Counted from the first letter of the stretch, positions 1 to 10,179 are shown. The stretch is DNA of 64,000 bases from Streptococcus parasanguinis (GCF_019929185.1 NZ_JAHZPC010000004.1:1-64000), one strand, 5' to 3'. Translations and numbers: made by a program. Notes: a model not told the origin generated them from the sequence alone.

Positions 1-76
1 ACAGCCCTACTCAACTGTGCGGAGGTGGGACGACGAAATCGAATTCTAACGAATTACCGATTTCTGTCCCACTCTC
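1..76 (-). repeat. Partial copy of ~180-bp structured repeat (copy 1)
   Basis: The reverse complement of this stretch matches the first ~76 bp of the elements at 30486 and 62952 almost base for base. It begins GAGAGTGGGACAG on the minus strand, 18 bp past the clpE stop codon, and runs off the window start. The left hairpin (GTGGGAC/GTCCCAC around GAAATCG/CGATTTC) is intact. Orientation follows clpE, so it forms the clpE 3' untranslated region. Confidence 0.85.
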
Positions 77-94
77 TGAATGTACATTTACTGA

Positions 95-2353
95 TTATGC
101 TTCTGACTTCTTTTCAGCCGTCTTGTGAACAGCTTTGATACTAATATTCCCATTACTGGTCATGACTGCTTTGAGTTGTTTCTCACTTGGATGTTCCAGG
201 TAATAATCGGTAATAGCATCTTCGATATGGTCTTGGATGGTACGACGGAGTGGGCGGGCCCCCATTTTTGGATCGTAACCCAGATCGACCAATTTTTCTT
301 TGACCTTCTCTGTCACATCCAGATGAATCTCATTTTGTGCGAGACGTTGATTGACCTCATCGAGCATGAGGGTAACGATTTGAAGAAGGTTTTCTTTTGA
401 TAGAGGTTGGAATTCAATGATGCCATCAAAACGGTTCATGAATTCAGGGCTAAAGAAGTTACCGAGTTCTCCAAGTACAGAGTTGGTTCGACCTTCGCGA
501 GCAGCTCCAAAACCAACATTGGCCTCAGCTTTGCCGGTTCCAGCATTAGAGGTCATGATGATAATAGTATCTTTAAAGCTGACGGTACGACCTTGACCAT
601 CTGTCAAACGGCCATCATCCAAGACTTGCAAGAACATGTGCATGACATCTGGATGGGCTTTTTCCACTTCATCCAATAACACGAGGGAGTAAGGATTGCG
701 ACGTACCTTTTCTGTTAGTTGTCCGGCTTCATCGTAGCCAACATAGCCCGGAGGAGCTCCGACTAGTTTCGCTACGCTATGTTTTTCCATGTATTCGCTC
801 ATATCAAAGCGGATCATATTGTCTGCAGAGCCAAAGAGCTCGATCGCCAATTGTTTAGACAATTCGGTCTTTCCGACACCGGTTGGTCCGACAAAGAGGA
901 AGCTTCCGATTGGTCGATTTGGAGATCCTAGGCCGACACGATTGCGTCGAATGGCTTTCGCGATTTTATCTACTGCATCATCTTGACCGATCACATGAGC
1001 TTTCAAATCAGAAGCCAGATTGATCAATTGAGACTGTTCTTTTTCTTTCAAATCACCAACAGGAATATTGGTCTTTTGTTCAACGATGTGTTCAATAGTT
1101 TTTTCACTGATGACAGGGGTTTCCTGATCGGTGACATGTTGACCTTGCATTTCCTTGTATTTCGCGATTTGGTCGCGGAAGTAGGCTGCTTTTTCAAAGT
1201 CTTCTTCGCGCGTCGCTTGAGCTTTGAGGTTTTCCGCTTCAATCAAGCGCTGGTCGATCACTTTGGGATCCACGAAGTTTAGGGTCAGGTTCATCTTAGA
1301 TCCCGCTTCATCCAACAAATCAATGGCCTTGTCTGGCAGGAAGCGATCTTGGATATAGCGGTTTGAAAGAATAGCTGCCGCTTCGATGGCCCCGTCTGTA
1401 TAGTGGACGTGGTGGTAGTCTTCGTATTTTTTCTGGATACCCTTGAGGATGGTGATGGTTTCTTCAACCGTTGGTTCATCGACCTTAACGGGCTGCATCC
1501 GACGTTCCAAGGCCGCATCTTTTTCAATGATACGGTATTCATTGAGGGTAGTAGCCCCAACTAATTGGAGTTCTCCACGCGCCAAGGCTGGTTTGAGGAT
1601 ATTTCCAGCGTCCATATTGCCCTCACCAGCAGATCCTGCGCCAACAATTTCATGGATTTCGTCGATGAACAGAATAACATCTTCACGTTGACGAATTTCA
1701 TCCATTAATTTTTGCATGCGTTCTTCGAATTGACCACGGATGCCTGTGCCCTGAACGAGGCTGACGACGTCTAGTCGGATGACTTCTTTTCCTTGCAATT
1801 TATGTGGAACGTCGCCATCGACGATTTTTTGAGCCAGGCCTTCCACTACGGCAGTTTTTCCGACCCCAGGCTCTCCAATCAGAACCGGATTGTTCTTGGT
1901 TCGACGGTTGAGGATTTCGATGACACGGATAATCTCCTCATCACGGCCAATGACAGGGTCAATATCCCCTTTGCGGGCAATCTCTGTGACATTGATGCCG
2001 AACTCTTCTAAAAGACCTTTTGGCTTTTGAGGGCGTGCTTGACGAGGGTCTTGACCACCACCACGGTTATTGTTTTGGCCGTAGCCGCCACCTCCATAAC
2101 TGCCTCCGGATTGAGTTGGAGGGGTTTGAGGTTCTTGCGGACTTTGGAAGTTTCCAAGGTTATTGAAGAAATCTTCAAAAGGATCTCCAGTCAGTTGGCT
2201 CCGTTGGGTCATGCCTTTCAAGAAGCTGTTATTTGGGTCTGTTTTCATAATTTTATAGCAATTTTGACAGAGGTCTACTTGCTGCTGACGTCCATTTACA
2301 TTTGTATATAAATGGATGGTTGATTCATTTATTTTACAATTTTGACAAAGCAT
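95..2353 (-). CDS. clpE: ATP-dependent Clp protease ATP-binding subunit ClpE
   Basis: HSP100 AAA+ unfoldase that feeds misfolded proteins to ClpP in the cytoplasm. The protein starts MLCQNCK and carries an N-terminal C4 zinc finger (two CxNC pairs at residues 3-6 and 29-32), a Gly-rich linker, two AAA+ modules with Walker A GEPGVGKT and GPTGVGKT and Walker B IDEIHE and LDEVEKAH, and a UvrB/UvrC-like coiled-coil segment between them. The zinc finger separates ClpE from ClpC. I chose the ATG at 2353 over the one at 2359 because GAGG lies 7 nt upstream of it; this gives 752 aa, the usual ClpE length. A CtsR box in the leader indicates heat-shock repression by CtsR. Confidence 0.96.
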   Translation of the reverse strand: MLCQNCKINESTIHLYTNVNGRQQQVDLCQNCYKIMKTDPNNSFLKGMTQRSQLTGDPFEDFFNNLGNFQSPQEPQTPPTQSGGSYGGGGYGQNNNRGGGQDPRQARPQKPKGLLEEFGINVTEIARKGDIDPVIGRDEEIIRVIEILNRRTKNNPVLIGEPGVGKTAVVEGLAQKIVDGDVPHKLQGKEVIRLDVVSLVQGTGIRGQFEERMQKLMDEIRQREDVILFIDEIHEIVGAGSAGEGNMDAGNILKPALARGELQLVGATTLNEYRIIEKDAALERRMQPVKVDEPTVEETITILKGIQKKYEDYHHVHYTDGAIEAAAILSNRYIQDRFLPDKAIDLLDEAGSKMNLTLNFVDPKVIDQRLIEAENLKAQATREEDFEKAAYFRDQIAKYKEMQGQHVTDQETPVISEKTIEHIVEQKTNIPVGDLKEKEQSQLINLASDLKAHVIGQDDAVDKIAKAIRRNRVGLGSPNRPIGSFLFVGPTGVGKTELSKQLAIELFGSADNMIRFDMSEYMEKHSVAKLVGAPPGYVGYDEAGQLTEKVRRNPYSLVLLDEVEKAHPDVMHMFLQVLDDGRLTDGQGRTVSFKDTIIIMTSNAGTGKAEANVGFGAAREGRTNSVLGELGNFFSPEFMNRFDGIIEFQPLSKENLLQIVTLMLDEVNQRLAQNEIHLDVTEKVKEKLVDLGYDPKMGARPLRRTIQDHIEDAITDYYLEHPSEKQLKAVMTSNGNISIKAVHKTAEKKSEA

Positions 2354-2414
2354 ATACATACCTCACAGTAGGTTTTTGATGGTTTCCCATCAAGAGACGA
2401 GCCTATTTTTAAAA

Positions 2415-2431
2415 GGTCAAAAATAGTCAAA
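2415..2431. promoter_or_regulatory. CtsR operator in the clpE leader
   Basis: GGTCAAA-AAT-AGTCAAA fits the CtsR direct heptad repeat consensus (RGTCAAANANRGTCAAA) without mismatch. It lies just downstream of the clpE -10 box, where a bound repressor would block transcription. Confidence 0.9.
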
Positions 2432-2444
2432 GATTTATAGTTTC

Positions 2445-2472
2445 ATTATATCAGTATTCTAGAAGTTTGCAA
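2445..2472 (-). promoter_or_regulatory. clpE promoter
   Basis: On the minus strand, -35 TTGCAA (2472-2467) and -10 TATAAT (2450-2445) are 16 bp apart. Transcription would start near 2438, so the CtsR box falls in the first transcribed bases. Confidence 0.75.
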
Positions 2473-2540
2473 GAATTTACTACGGAATGTCGCTAAGGAT
2501 TAAAGAAGAGAGCAAATCAATGGAAAAATGTGAATTTTTA

Positions 2541-2570
2541 TTGGAAGAGCTTTCTCTTTTATGATAAAAT
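2541..2570 (+). promoter_or_regulatory. Promoter of the YkuJ-like gene
   Basis: TTGGAA (2541-2546) and TAAAAT (2565-2570) are spaced 18 bp, upstream of an AGGAG ribosome binding site. Confidence 0.5.
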
Positions 2571-2601
2571 AGGAGAGTAGAAAGTAAAGAGGAGAAATAA
2601 A

Positions 2602-2832
2602 ATGGAATCACATTTAGTACGGATTATCAACCGTTTGGAGACGATGACAAAAGACGGTGGAAACTTGAAACGTAATTTTGAACGTGACGGTGTTGTTGTC
2701 GCTGAAGTAGCATACAACCACAATGAAGAAGAAGGTTCAACCTTTACACTTCGTGATGTTGAAGCGCGTGAAACCTATACATTTGATAGCATTGATTTAA
2801 TTGCAATGGAAATTTATGAATTGCTTTACTAA
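2602..2832 (+). CDS. YkuJ/DUF1797 family protein
   Basis: A 76-residue acidic cytoplasmic protein with no signal peptide or membrane segment. Size, the conserved YxFDSIDLIAMEIYELL-type C-terminus and the N-terminal LVRIINRLE helix fit the YkuJ (DUF1797) family of Firmicutes. Its biochemical role is not known. The ribosome binding site GAGGAG precedes the ATG by 7 nt and the gene has its own promoter. It appears monocistronic, lying between the divergent clpE and folD. Confidence 0.85.
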   Translation: MESHLVRIINRLETMTKDGGNLKRNFERDGVVVAEVAYNHNEEEGSTFTLRDVEARETYTFDSIDLIAMEIYELLY

Positions 2833-2949
2833 GCAGCTGTGTGGATGAGTTTGGGGTGGTCTCAAGCTCATTTTTTGTCCATCTGGCTATAGTTTTCGTC
2901 TATAAGAAATTCTAATTAGGAACAGTTAGGTTTGAGAGTGGAAATCTGC

Positions 2950-2955
2950 TATAAT
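2950..2955 (+). promoter_or_regulatory. Extended -10 promoter of folD
   Basis: TGCTATAAT is an extended -10 box 42 bp upstream of the folD ATG. No good -35 is visible, as is usual for extended -10 promoters. Confidence 0.6.
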
Positions 2956-2997
2956 AGAGAGGACTATTTTCATTACTTGACTAGAAAGAGAATTGAT

Positions 2998-3852
2998 ATG
3001 ACGACACTCATTGATGGGAAGGCGCTCGCTACAAAATTACAGGGTGAGATTGCGAAGAAAACAGCACGATTAAAAGAAGAGACAGGGGTTGTGCCTGGTC
3101 TCGTTGTCATCGTGGTAGGAGATAATCCAGCCAGCAAAATCTATGTAAGAAATAAAGAGCGTTCTGCTATTGCGGCAGGCTTTCGGAGTGAAGTGAGACG
3201 ACTTCCTGAAAGCATCAGCCAAGCTGAATTATTAGAAGTGATCGAACACTACAATCAAGATCCCCTTTGGCATGGGATTTTAGTGCAGTTGCCACTGCCT
3301 AAGCATATCGATGCGGATGCAGTCCTTTTAGCCATTGATCCGACAAAAGATGTGGATGGCTTTCATCCATTGAATATGGGACGCTTGTGGGCTGGAAATC
3401 CGATTATGGTGCCATCGACTCCCGCTGGTATCATGGAGATGTTCAAAGAGTACGGGATTGATCTAGAAGGGAAGCGAGCAGTCGTGATTGGTCGTTCCAA
3501 TATCGTTGGAAAACCAATGGCGCAGTTGCTCCTCGCCAAAAATGCGACGGTAACCTTGACCCATTCCCGGACCCATCATCTGCCTAAAATTGCTAGAAGA
3601 GCAGATATCTTGGTTGTTGCGATCGGTCGTGCGAAATTTGTAACAGCAGACTTCGTGAAAGAAGGCGCCGTTGTTATTGACGTCGGAATGAATCGCGATG
3701 AGAATGGCAAATTGTGTGGGGATGTCGATTTTGACTCTGTTGCACCTTTGGCCAGTCATATTACCCCGGTACCAGGAGGGGTTGGGCCTATGACTGTCAC
3801 CATGCTGATGGAGCAGACCTACGAAGCAGCTGTTCGTGCCTTAAAAAAATGA
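2998..3852 (+). CDS. folD: Bifunctional methylenetetrahydrofolate dehydrogenase/methenyltetrahydrofolate cyclohydrolase
   Basis: Interconverts 5,10-methylene- and 10-formyl-tetrahydrofolate with NADP, supplying one-carbon units for purines and formyl-Met. Family signatures are present: [13 protein letters not shown] with the catalytic Lys, QLPLPKHID, the [13 protein letters not shown] loop, [14 protein letters not shown] of the nucleotide-binding fold, and the C-terminal [14 protein letters not shown]. Length is 284 aa, normal for FolD. An in-frame ATG-like start 66 nt upstream is rejected because it lies before the -10 box; the ATG at 2998 yields [11 protein letters not shown], the standard N-terminus. 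The next gene starts 13 bp after the stop. Confidence 0.96.
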   Translation: MTTLIDGKALATKLQGEIAKKTARLKEETGVVPGLVVIVVGDNPASKIYVRNKERSAIAAGFRSEVRRLPESISQAELLEVIEHYNQDPLWHGILVQLPLPKHIDADAVLLAIDPTKDVDGFHPLNMGRLWAGNPIMVPSTPAGIMEMFKEYGIDLEGKRAVVIGRSNIVGKPMAQLLLAKNATVTLTHSRTHHLPKIARRADILVVAIGRAKFVTADFVKEGAVVIDVGMNRDENGKLCGDVDFDSVAPLASHITPVPGGVGPMTVTMLMEQTYEAAVRALKK

Positions 3853-3865
3853 AAGAGTGAACAAG

Positions 3866-4639
3866 ATGAAGTTTGTATTTGATTTAGATGGAACCCTGTC
3901 ATTCGATGGTGTCACAATCGATGATGAAATCAAACAGGTCTTATTGAGGGCAGAAGAATTTGGCCATGAAGTTGCCTTTGCTTCTGCACGTTCTTATCGG
4001 GATTGCTTGGGGCTTTTAGGGGACCCATTGAGTCAGCAACTCGTGATTGGCTTAAATGGTGGATTGGCCTATCGTCAGGGACAATTAGTGTATGAGGAAC
4101 AATTGGACAAGGATGTGTATCGAGAAGTCCTTGGCTTTTGTCGCCATTACAATCTACCATTTTTTGTGGATGATACCTTTGATTATAGCGGACAGATTTT
4201 GGAAAAGATTCCTTTTGTTGCTAATGTAGATCCCCTCAAGAAAGCCCAGTATCGTTCGTTAGAGGAGCTGACAGATCCGATTAAGGTCGTGATCTATATG
4301 GGTGGCCATGAGGAGCTCGTGGATGAGATCATCGAGCGGATCGAAAAGACAGATAAGGCCCATATCCGCTATCATGCGCATGAAAAATGCATCTATCTCA
4401 ATCCAGCAAACACTCATAAAGCGACAACAGTCGAAGAACTCTGTGGAGAAAATTTCGTGGCTTTTGGTAATGATCAAAACGATATTGAGCTCTTTGAAAA
4501 AGCTATTTATGCAGTTCAAATTGGCGATTTTCCATCCCTTCGGCCTTACGCTGATGATCAATTAGTGGCCAAGCAAAATCATCCACAAGCTGTTGCTGCT
4601 AAGATCTTGCAAGTCTTTGCAGAATTTAGAGGAAAATAA
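3866..4639 (+). CDS. Cof-type HAD-IIB phosphatase
   Basis: A 257-aa haloacid dehalogenase-superfamily hydrolase. Motif I is DLDGTL near residue 7 (nucleophile Asp), motif II is in ASARSYRD, and motif IV is FGNDQNDIELF near residue 205, with a type IIB cap between. Such enzymes dephosphorylate small metabolites such as sugar phosphates or flavin and pyridoxal precursors; the substrate cannot be read from sequence. It follows folD by 13 bp and is probably cotranscribed. A GTG 9 nt upstream is possible but would leave almost no leader after the folD stop. Confidence 0.88.
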   Translation: MKFVFDLDGTLSFDGVTIDDEIKQVLLRAEEFGHEVAFASARSYRDCLGLLGDPLSQQLVIGLNGGLAYRQGQLVYEEQLDKDVYREVLGFCRHYNLPFFVDDTFDYSGQILEKIPFVANVDPLKKAQYRSLEELTDPIKVVIYMGGHEELVDEIIERIEKTDKAHIRYHAHEKCIYLNPANTHKATTVEELCGENFVAFGNDQNDIELFEKAIYAVQIGDFPSLRPYADDQLVAKQNHPQAVAAKILQVFAEFRGK

Positions 4640-4691
4640 AAGAAGGAGGGGGAGTCGTGGCTTCTCCTTTTTCGCTAGAAATGAGGAAGGT

Positions 4692-5567
4692 ATGAAAAGA
4701 GTTCAGAAAGAAGAGATCCAGCGCGTCATTGTAAAGCGCCCAATGACGTCATATAAGGGAGATTTTGGTCGTCTGCTCCTGATTGGAGGAACCTATCCCT
4801 ATGGGGGAGCTATCATTATGGCAGCGATCGCTGCGGTTCACAGTGGAGCGGGCTTGGTCACTGTTGCAACAGATCCTGACAATCTGACGGCCCTTCATAG
4901 CCATCTTCCTGAAGCCATGGGCTTTGATCTAGCGGATCATGAACTCCTTTGTGAGCAAGTGCAAAAAGCTAGCGTGATTTTAGTAGGGCCGGGCTTAAAG
5001 GAATCTAATGAAAACCAAGGAGTCTTACAAATGATTTTTGAGCAGGTCTCTAGGCATCAGGTTCTGATTTTAGATGGAGGTGCTATTAGTCTTTTTGCAA
5101 CCTCTCAATTTGACTTGCCAGAAGCTCAGTTGGTCTTTACCCCTCATCAAAAAGAATGGGAAAAACTATCGGGACTTGATCTAGCAAGCCAGACAGAAGA
5201 GAGGAGCCAAAGAGCAGTACAGAACTTTCCTGAAGGGACTGTCATAGTAGAAAAGGGGCCTCACACGCGCATATGGTCAAGTGGGAAGGAAGAGGGCTAT
5301 CAGCTAGATGTTGGTGGTCCCTACCAAGCAACAGGTGGCATGGGAGATACCTTGGCAGGGATGATCGCGGGGTTTGCAGGTCAATTTCCACAGGTTGGAC
5401 TCTATGAGCGCGTGGCAGTCGCGACCTACCTTCATTCAGCGATTGCTGAAGACTTGAGCAAGGAGGCTTATGTGGTTCTACCGACAACCATCAGCCAAGA
5501 AATCCCAAAATGGATGAAGAAATGGAGTGACCAAGACCAGGTTGCCAGCACTGAAAATAGAAAATAG
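4692..5567 (+). CDS. nnrD: ADP-dependent NAD(P)H-hydrate dehydratase
   Basis: Repairs hydrated NAD(P)H using ADP as phosphate donor; ribokinase-like (YjeF C-terminal, CARKD) fold. Signatures are KGDFGRLLLIGGTYPYGGAI at the N-terminus, GPGL near residue 104, VFTPHQKEW, and ATGGMGDTLAGMIAG near 213-227, the anion hole with catalytic Asp. Length is 291 aa, typical of stand-alone NnrD; the epimerase (NnrE) half is absent. The ATG at 4692 has GAGGAAGG upstream. The reading frame continues upstream, but that part overlaps the HAD gene and has no family match. Confidence 0.92.
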   Translation: MKRVQKEEIQRVIVKRPMTSYKGDFGRLLLIGGTYPYGGAIIMAAIAAVHSGAGLVTVATDPDNLTALHSHLPEAMGFDLADHELLCEQVQKASVILVGPGLKESNENQGVLQMIFEQVSRHQVLILDGGAISLFATSQFDLPEAQLVFTPHQKEWEKLSGLDLASQTEERSQRAVQNFPEGTVIVEKGPHTRIWSSGKEEGYQLDVGGPYQATGGMGDTLAGMIAGFAGQFPQVGLYERVAVATYLHSAIAEDLSKEAYVVLPTTISQEIPKWMKKWSDQDQVASTENRK

Positions 5568-5576
5568 GTAAAAAAG

Positions 5577-7031
5577 ATGAAGGAAAGCATTCGGAAAGCA
5601 AATCAGTATATCGATGAAAACAGGGAGAAGGTCAACCAGCAATATCGAGGAGCATTTCATTTGTTACCTCCAATCGGCTGGATGAACGATCCAAATGGCT
5701 TTGTTTATTTCCGTGGGGAATACCATTTGTTTTACCAATTCTATCCCTATGATAGTGTTTGGGGTCCCATGCATTGGGGGCATGCCAAATCAAAAGATCT
5801 TCTCCATTGGGAAGAACTGCCAGTAGCTTTAGCACCAAGTGAAAGCTATGATAAGGATGGTTGTTTCTCGGGTAGTGCTATCGTGGAAGATGACAAGCTC
5901 TATTTGCTGTATACGGGTCATGTAGACGATGAGGAAAAGCGCGAGGAGACTCAGTGTCTTGCGGTGTCGACAGACGGCATTACCTTTGAAAAGTTGCCTA
6001 CTAATCCAGTGATCCATGCTCAACATATTGAGGGGATCGCAGATATTGCAGATTTTCGTGATCCTAAAGTATTTGAATACCAAGGAAGCTATTACGCTGT
6101 CGTTGCTTCTAAGACACCGGATGACAGAGGTCAAATTCTCCTATTTGCATCAAGTAATCTAGTAGATTGGACTTTTACATCAGTTCTTTTAAAAGGTGAA
6201 AAAGGGCAAGGAATTATGTGGGAGTGTCCTGATTTCTTCCCTTTAGATGGCAAATGGGTCTTGATCCTGTCTCCCATTGAAATGGAAAGGCAGCAAGAAA
6301 AATACTGGAACTTAAATTCGACGGTTGCCTTTATCGGTGACATGAATTGGGAAACGGGGGACTTTCGTGTCGATTCCTATGATGAAATGGATGGCGGTTT
6401 GGATTTCTATGCCCCTCAAACTTGTCAAGGACCAAATGGCGAACGATACATGGTTGCCTGGATGCAAATGTGGCACCGGTCTATCCCCAGTCATGATTTA
6501 GCTCATGGGTGGGCAGGTAGTATGACTCTTCCAAGAAAATTGTCCTTGAAAGACGGACGATTGGTTCAGGAGTTACCTGAGTCAGTGAAAGAACACTTTC
6601 TTGTAGAGCATGCGTCAGAAACCATTGTTCAGGGCAATCAAATCATTATCTCAGCTAGAGGGAAACAAACCTTGTTTGAGCTAGATACCAAACCGGGTCG
6701 CTCCTTTATCCTTGGTTATGGCGATGAAACTGATCCTGATAGTGTCTTGCAATTGGTTTATGACGCCTCTCAAAAACGATTTAGCTTAAGTCGAGACCAA
6801 TTTGGGCACCCCATTTCTGGAAAAGAAAATCCAGCATTTCAATCGAGATGGATTCAGTTGGACGCTGAAAAAGATCATCATTTTTCGATCATTCGCGATA
6901 CCAACTCAATTGAAGTATTCGTGGATGGTAAAACTCTCTCGATGACCTTTTATGAAACGACTGAGAATCCCGTCTATATTCTCACGGCAGATGAAGGGGT
7001 CGATTGGGTCGTAAAAACCTATCAAAAATAG
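5577..7031 (+). CDS. scrB: Sucrose-6-phosphate hydrolase (GH32)
   Basis: Glycoside hydrolase family 32 beta-fructosidase, cytoplasmic, which would cleave PTS-imported sucrose-6-phosphate to glucose-6-phosphate and fructose. The three catalytic signatures are in place: WMNDPNG with nucleophile Asp38, FRDP with Asp162, and WECP with acid/base Glu216. The C-terminal beta-sandwich ends at residue 484 and there is no signal peptide. It sits 9 bp after nnrD and away from any scrA or scrR gene, so linkage to sucrose uptake is inferred from family only. A raffinose or fructan oligosaccharide role is possible. Confidence 0.88.
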   Translation: MKESIRKANQYIDENREKVNQQYRGAFHLLPPIGWMNDPNGFVYFRGEYHLFYQFYPYDSVWGPMHWGHAKSKDLLHWEELPVALAPSESYDKDGCFSGSAIVEDDKLYLLYTGHVDDEEKREETQCLAVSTDGITFEKLPTNPVIHAQHIEGIADIADFRDPKVFEYQGSYYAVVASKTPDDRGQILLFASSNLVDWTFTSVLLKGEKGQGIMWECPDFFPLDGKWVLILSPIEMERQQEKYWNLNSTVAFIGDMNWETGDFRVDSYDEMDGGLDFYAPQTCQGPNGERYMVAWMQMWHRSIPSHDLAHGWAGSMTLPRKLSLKDGRLVQELPESVKEHFLVEHASETIVQGNQIIISARGKQTLFELDTKPGRSFILGYGDETDPDSVLQLVYDASQKRFSLSRDQFGHPISGKENPAFQSRWIQLDAEKDHHFSIIRDTNSIEVFVDGKTLSMTFYETTENPVYILTADEGVDWVVKTYQK

Positions 7032-7048
7032 GAAATCAATAGCCTCCT

Positions 7049-7090
7049 AAAGAATAAAAGACAAGTCTTGTGACTTGTCTTTTATTCTTT
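7049..7090. terminator. Bidirectional terminator between scrB and mleP
   Basis: A 19-bp perfect stem (AAAGAATAAAAGACAAGTC and its complement) closes a 4-nt TTGT loop, with A and T tracts on both sides. It serves the convergent scrB and mleP transcripts; the mleP stop codon lies inside its right arm. Confidence 0.9.
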
Positions 7091-8363
7091 AAGAGAGGAC
7101 AGAAGCGAGGAGCCCTCCGAGAATGAGGATGATAGCTCCGCTCAGTCGGTTGGCCATTTGGGCAAAAGCGATCATTTCCATACGATCAGATGCGGACAGA
7201 ACAGCGATATTTCCGGTTCCTCCCATGGAGTTATTGATCATACCAGATCCGATAGCAGTCTCGACTGGATACAATCCAACCAGTTTTCCGATCAAAGCAG
7301 AAGCAAGCCCCATAGCTAGAACAGAGGTCAAGCTTAGGAGAATGAATTGCCAGGTCATCGCCTTAGCTAGAGTTGAAAGGTCAATCAAGGAAAGACCGAT
7401 CCCAGCTAGGACTGCATGGGTGAGGTTGGTCATAATGACTTGGTTGAACATGACCACACAGTTTTCCAAAGGTTTTGGGACAGTATTGAAAGCTTTCAGG
7501 ATAAAGACGATGATAATCATGAAGGCATAACTGTGGATTTTTGGAACAAAGGCATTGCAGATGACCCCGAGAAGAAAAATACTAAAGGCAAACATCATCC
7601 CAACTCCGATTTGGGTCGGATCAAGTGTGAGTTTTTCTTTCTTCAATTCATCTTTATTGATCGGAATCAAGACACCGTGACCATTGTAAGGACTATCTGC
7701 AAAGATTTTGACGATCAAAACAGCTCCAATGATGGCAAGGATATTACCAAGTGTGGTAGCGGGTGCCAATTGAGAGAAGATGGCTGCTTGGCTTCCATGG
7801 AGATTAGCAGCGTATATCTTTGAAAGAGGCAGGATTCCAGCTCCCATTCCTCCGACCATTTGTGGGAATGAAACATAGAGAATCGAATGTCCAAATCCTT
7901 GTCCCAAAAGGCTTCCAATGATCCCAACAGAGAGAGCCCCAATGACCATGGTGACCAAGGAAACAGGAATAAAGCGAGCGGAAGCTTTTACCAAGAGATT
8001 GCGATTCATCCCTAGAATAGCCCCACAAATCAAGGCTGCGATATAAAAATCCAGAAAGCCAAAGGAATCTCCCAAAAAGCCCTTGGTGGCTGTGATAATA
8101 TTTGCTGGAATAACATGGAAGGTCGCTAGAAGAGTAGCTCCTAGTAAGGTGAAGACGGATCCTCCACCTAGGTAAGAATTCATGATTGGAAGTTTCTCAC
8201 CGATAAAGTAGAGAAGGTGCCCCATGACGACCAAAAGGAGGGTTAGTCCAAGCATATTGAGTGGGAGTTTCCCCATAGCAATCGTCACCGCGAGAACGAT
8301 GACGATGAATGCATATAGAGGGAGACTGACACCGGAAATGTTGATTTCATTCAATTTTTTCAT
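7089..8363 (-). CDS. mleP: 2-hydroxycarboxylate transporter (malate/lactate or malate/citrate type)
   Basis: A 424-aa integral membrane protein with about 11 hydrophobic segments. It fits the 2-hydroxycarboxylate transporter (CitS/CitP/MleP) family, including the GGNG-like reentrant loop regions (GSGMINNSMGGTGNIAVLS near the C-terminus, MVGGMGAGILPLSK mid-protein). It follows the malolactic enzyme by 21 bp on the same strand, so malate uptake, probably with lactate exchange, is the likely job. The family name is secure; the exact ion or exchange mode is inferred. Transcription would come from the mleS promoter. Confidence 0.88.
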   Translation of the reverse strand: MKKLNEINISGVSLPLYAFIVIVLAVTIAMGKLPLNMLGLTLLLVVMGHLLYFIGEKLPIMNSYLGGGSVFTLLGATLLATFHVIPANIITATKGFLGDSFGFLDFYIAALICGAILGMNRNLLVKASARFIPVSLVTMVIGALSVGIIGSLLGQGFGHSILYVSFPQMVGGMGAGILPLSKIYAANLHGSQAAIFSQLAPATTLGNILAIIGAVLIVKIFADSPYNGHGVLIPINKDELKKEKLTLDPTQIGVGMMFAFSIFLLGVICNAFVPKIHSYAFMIIIVFILKAFNTVPKPLENCVVMFNQVIMTNLTHAVLAGIGLSLIDLSTLAKAMTWQFILLSLTSVLAMGLASALIGKLVGLYPVETAIGSGMINNSMGGTGNIAVLSASDRMEMIAFAQMANRLSGAIILILGGLLASVLS

Positions 8364-8384
8364 GGTTGTTCAGTCAGCTCCTTA

Positions 8385-10007
8385 TTAGTATTTTGGATAC
8401 CATTTAAGGTCACGTACAGCTTTTGCCATATCTGTTTCTTTGGCTTGTGCAAGCCCTTGTTCTTGAGCTTTCTTGGCAACAGCTTCAGCCACCTTGATAG
8501 ACACGTCAGCTACATATTGGAATGGTGGAAGGACTGGCGCACCTGGTTGACCTGGATTGACAATACCTGACAATGAGTGAGCTGCTGCCCCAATCATTTC
8601 ATCTGTCAACAATTTGGCTTCAGATGCTAACATACCAAGACCAAGACCTGGGTAGATCAAAGCGTTATTGGCTTGACCGATTTCATAGTCCACACCTTTG
8701 TAGCTGATGGTTCCTGAAGGAACACCGGTAGCGACAAAGGCTTTACCGTCTGACCATTCGATGACTTGTTGGGCTGTTGCTTCCAATTTCTTGGTTGGGT
8801 TAGAAATTGGGAAGATAACTGGGCGTTCAGTGTTTTCACACATGGCTTCAACCACTTCTTTGGTGAAGGCACCTGGGTTTGTAGAAGTTCCGACCAAGAT
8901 CGTTGGTTTTACTGTTTTGATCACTTCAAGAAGATTGGTCATATCGCCTTTACCTTCGAAGTCAGAACGTTTTTTAGCAAATGGTTTTTGAGCTGGCGTC
9001 AAATCTTCCATATCGTCAAACAAAAGACCTTGTTTATCGATCATGAAGAAACGTTTGTAAGCTTCTTCTGGAGAGAGTCCTTCGGCCACCATTTCAGCGT
9101 GAACACGGTCTGCAATACCAGCACCAGCAGAACCACCACCATAGCAAAGGTAAACTTGGTCTGTCAATTTTTCACCAGTGATATCCATCGCTCCAAAGAT
9201 ACCACCCAAGACAACGATCCCAGTTCCTTGAATATCATCGTTGAAAGTTGGGATTTCTTTCTTGTAACGGTTCAAGATATCAGCCGCATTTGAACGACCG
9301 AAGTCTTCCCAGTGAAGGTACAATTTAGGGAAAAGTTTTCCAGCTGTTTGAACGAATTGATCGATAAAGGCATCGTATTTTTCACCACGAACACGTTCAT
9401 GACGGTTCCCCAGATACATTGGATTGTTCAACAATTCTTCACGGTTGGTACCAGCATCGATGACAAGAGGCATAACGCAAGCTGGATCAATTCCGGCTGC
9501 TGCAGTGTAGACCATGAGTTTTCCGACAGAGATATCAACCCCTTGGACACCCCAGTCACCGATACCAAGGATTCCTTCTGCGTCAGTTGCAACGATCAAG
9601 CGGATATCGCGATCGCCAGCTGCATTTTTCAATGTTTCTTCGATATTTTCTGGGTGGTTAATATCAAGGTAAGCGGCATATTGTGGGTTTACAAAGAGTT
9701 CAGAATATTGTTCAATGGTGTCTGCGATCACTGGATCATAGACGATTGGGTTGAACTCAACGATGTGTTGGTTGAAGAGGTAGTAGAAAAGAGTACGGTT
9801 TGTATTGAAAATTTCCATCAAGAAAAGACGTTTTTCAAGGTCTGATGGTTTGCGCAAGAAATGTTGGTAAGCTTGTTCAGCTTGTTCTTCGATGGTTTGA
9901 ACATATGGAGGAAGAAGACCGATCAGGCCAAGTTCTTTACGTTCTTCCATTGTGAAAGCAGTTCCTTTATTTAAGAAAGGATTGTTTAAAATTTCATGTG
10001 ATTTCAT
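8385..10007 (-). CDS. mleS: Malolactic enzyme (malic enzyme family)
   Basis: A 540-aa NAD-dependent enzyme that decarboxylates L-malate to L-lactate and CO2, giving acid tolerance and a proton gradient. It has the malic enzyme architecture: N-terminal [12 protein letters not shown] segment, [17 protein letters not shown], the catalytic Lys region, FNDDIQGTG, the nucleotide-binding [10 protein letters not shown], and SNPTKKLE. Malolactic and malic enzymes are close homologues. The call as malolactic rests on its length (about 540 aa), overall likeness to streptococcal MleS, and linkage to a 2-HCT transporter and a divergent LysR gene. NAD malic enzyme is the alternative. Confidence 0.87.
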   Translation of the reverse strand: MKSHEILNNPFLNKGTAFTMEERKELGLIGLLPPYVQTIEEQAEQAYQHFLRKPSDLEKRLFLMEIFNTNRTLFYYLFNQHIVEFNPIVYDPVIADTIEQYSELFVNPQYAAYLDINHPENIEETLKNAAGDRDIRLIVATDAEGILGIGDWGVQGVDISVGKLMVYTAAAGIDPACVMPLVIDAGTNREELLNNPMYLGNRHERVRGEKYDAFIDQFVQTAGKLFPKLYLHWEDFGRSNAADILNRYKKEIPTFNDDIQGTGIVVLGGIFGAMDITGEKLTDQVYLCYGGGSAGAGIADRVHAEMVAEGLSPEEAYKRFFMIDKQGLLFDDMEDLTPAQKPFAKKRSDFEGKGDMTNLLEVIKTVKPTILVGTSTNPGAFTKEVVEAMCENTERPVIFPISNPTKKLEATAQQVIEWSDGKAFVATGVPSGTISYKGVDYEIGQANNALIYPGLGLGMLASEAKLLTDEMIGAAAHSLSGIVNPGQPGAPVLPPFQYVADVSIKVAEAVAKKAQEQGLAQAKETDMAKAVRDLKWYPKY

Positions 10008-10061
10008 TGCGAAATACTCCTCATAAATAATTTATCTGTAAGATTTTTTCTCACGTAAGCC

Positions 10062-10091
10062 ATTATAGTCTTCGGTAATTCTTATAGTCAA
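10062..10091 (-). promoter_or_regulatory. mleS-mleP promoter
   Basis: On the minus strand, TTGACT (10091-10086) and TATAAT (10067-10062) are 18 bp apart, a strong sigma-A promoter facing mleS. Confidence 0.75.
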
Positions 10092-10102
10092 CTTCCCTTG
10101 TC

Positions 10103-10123
10103 CTTATAAAAAAATTTTATAAG
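10103..10123. promoter_or_regulatory. Palindrome in the mleR-mleS intergenic region (possible MleR site)
   Basis: CTTATAAAA and TTTTATAAG flank AAA as a perfect 9-bp inverted repeat, 12 bp upstream of the mleS -35 box and 15 bp before the mleR -10. A further CTTATAGTC half-site lies at 10081. Position and AT-rich dyad suit a LysR activator; binding is inferred. Confidence 0.55.
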
Positions 10124-10133
10124 TAAGAGTTTT

Positions 10134-10143
10134 GTGTTAGAAT
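10134..10143 (+). promoter_or_regulatory. Likely mleR promoter
   Basis: TGTTAGAAT is an extended -10 box 37 bp upstream of the mleR ATG; the AT-rich palindrome covers the -35 position, consistent with autoregulation. Confidence 0.45.
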
Positions 10144-10179
10144 GAAGGAAATGGAAATTGTAGAAATAGAGGGATAGAG

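Noticed and set aside
8766..9845. Two open frames of about 175 codons antisense to mleS
   Set aside because: Shadow frames of a highly expressed gene; no start signals and low-complexity Phe/His-rich products.
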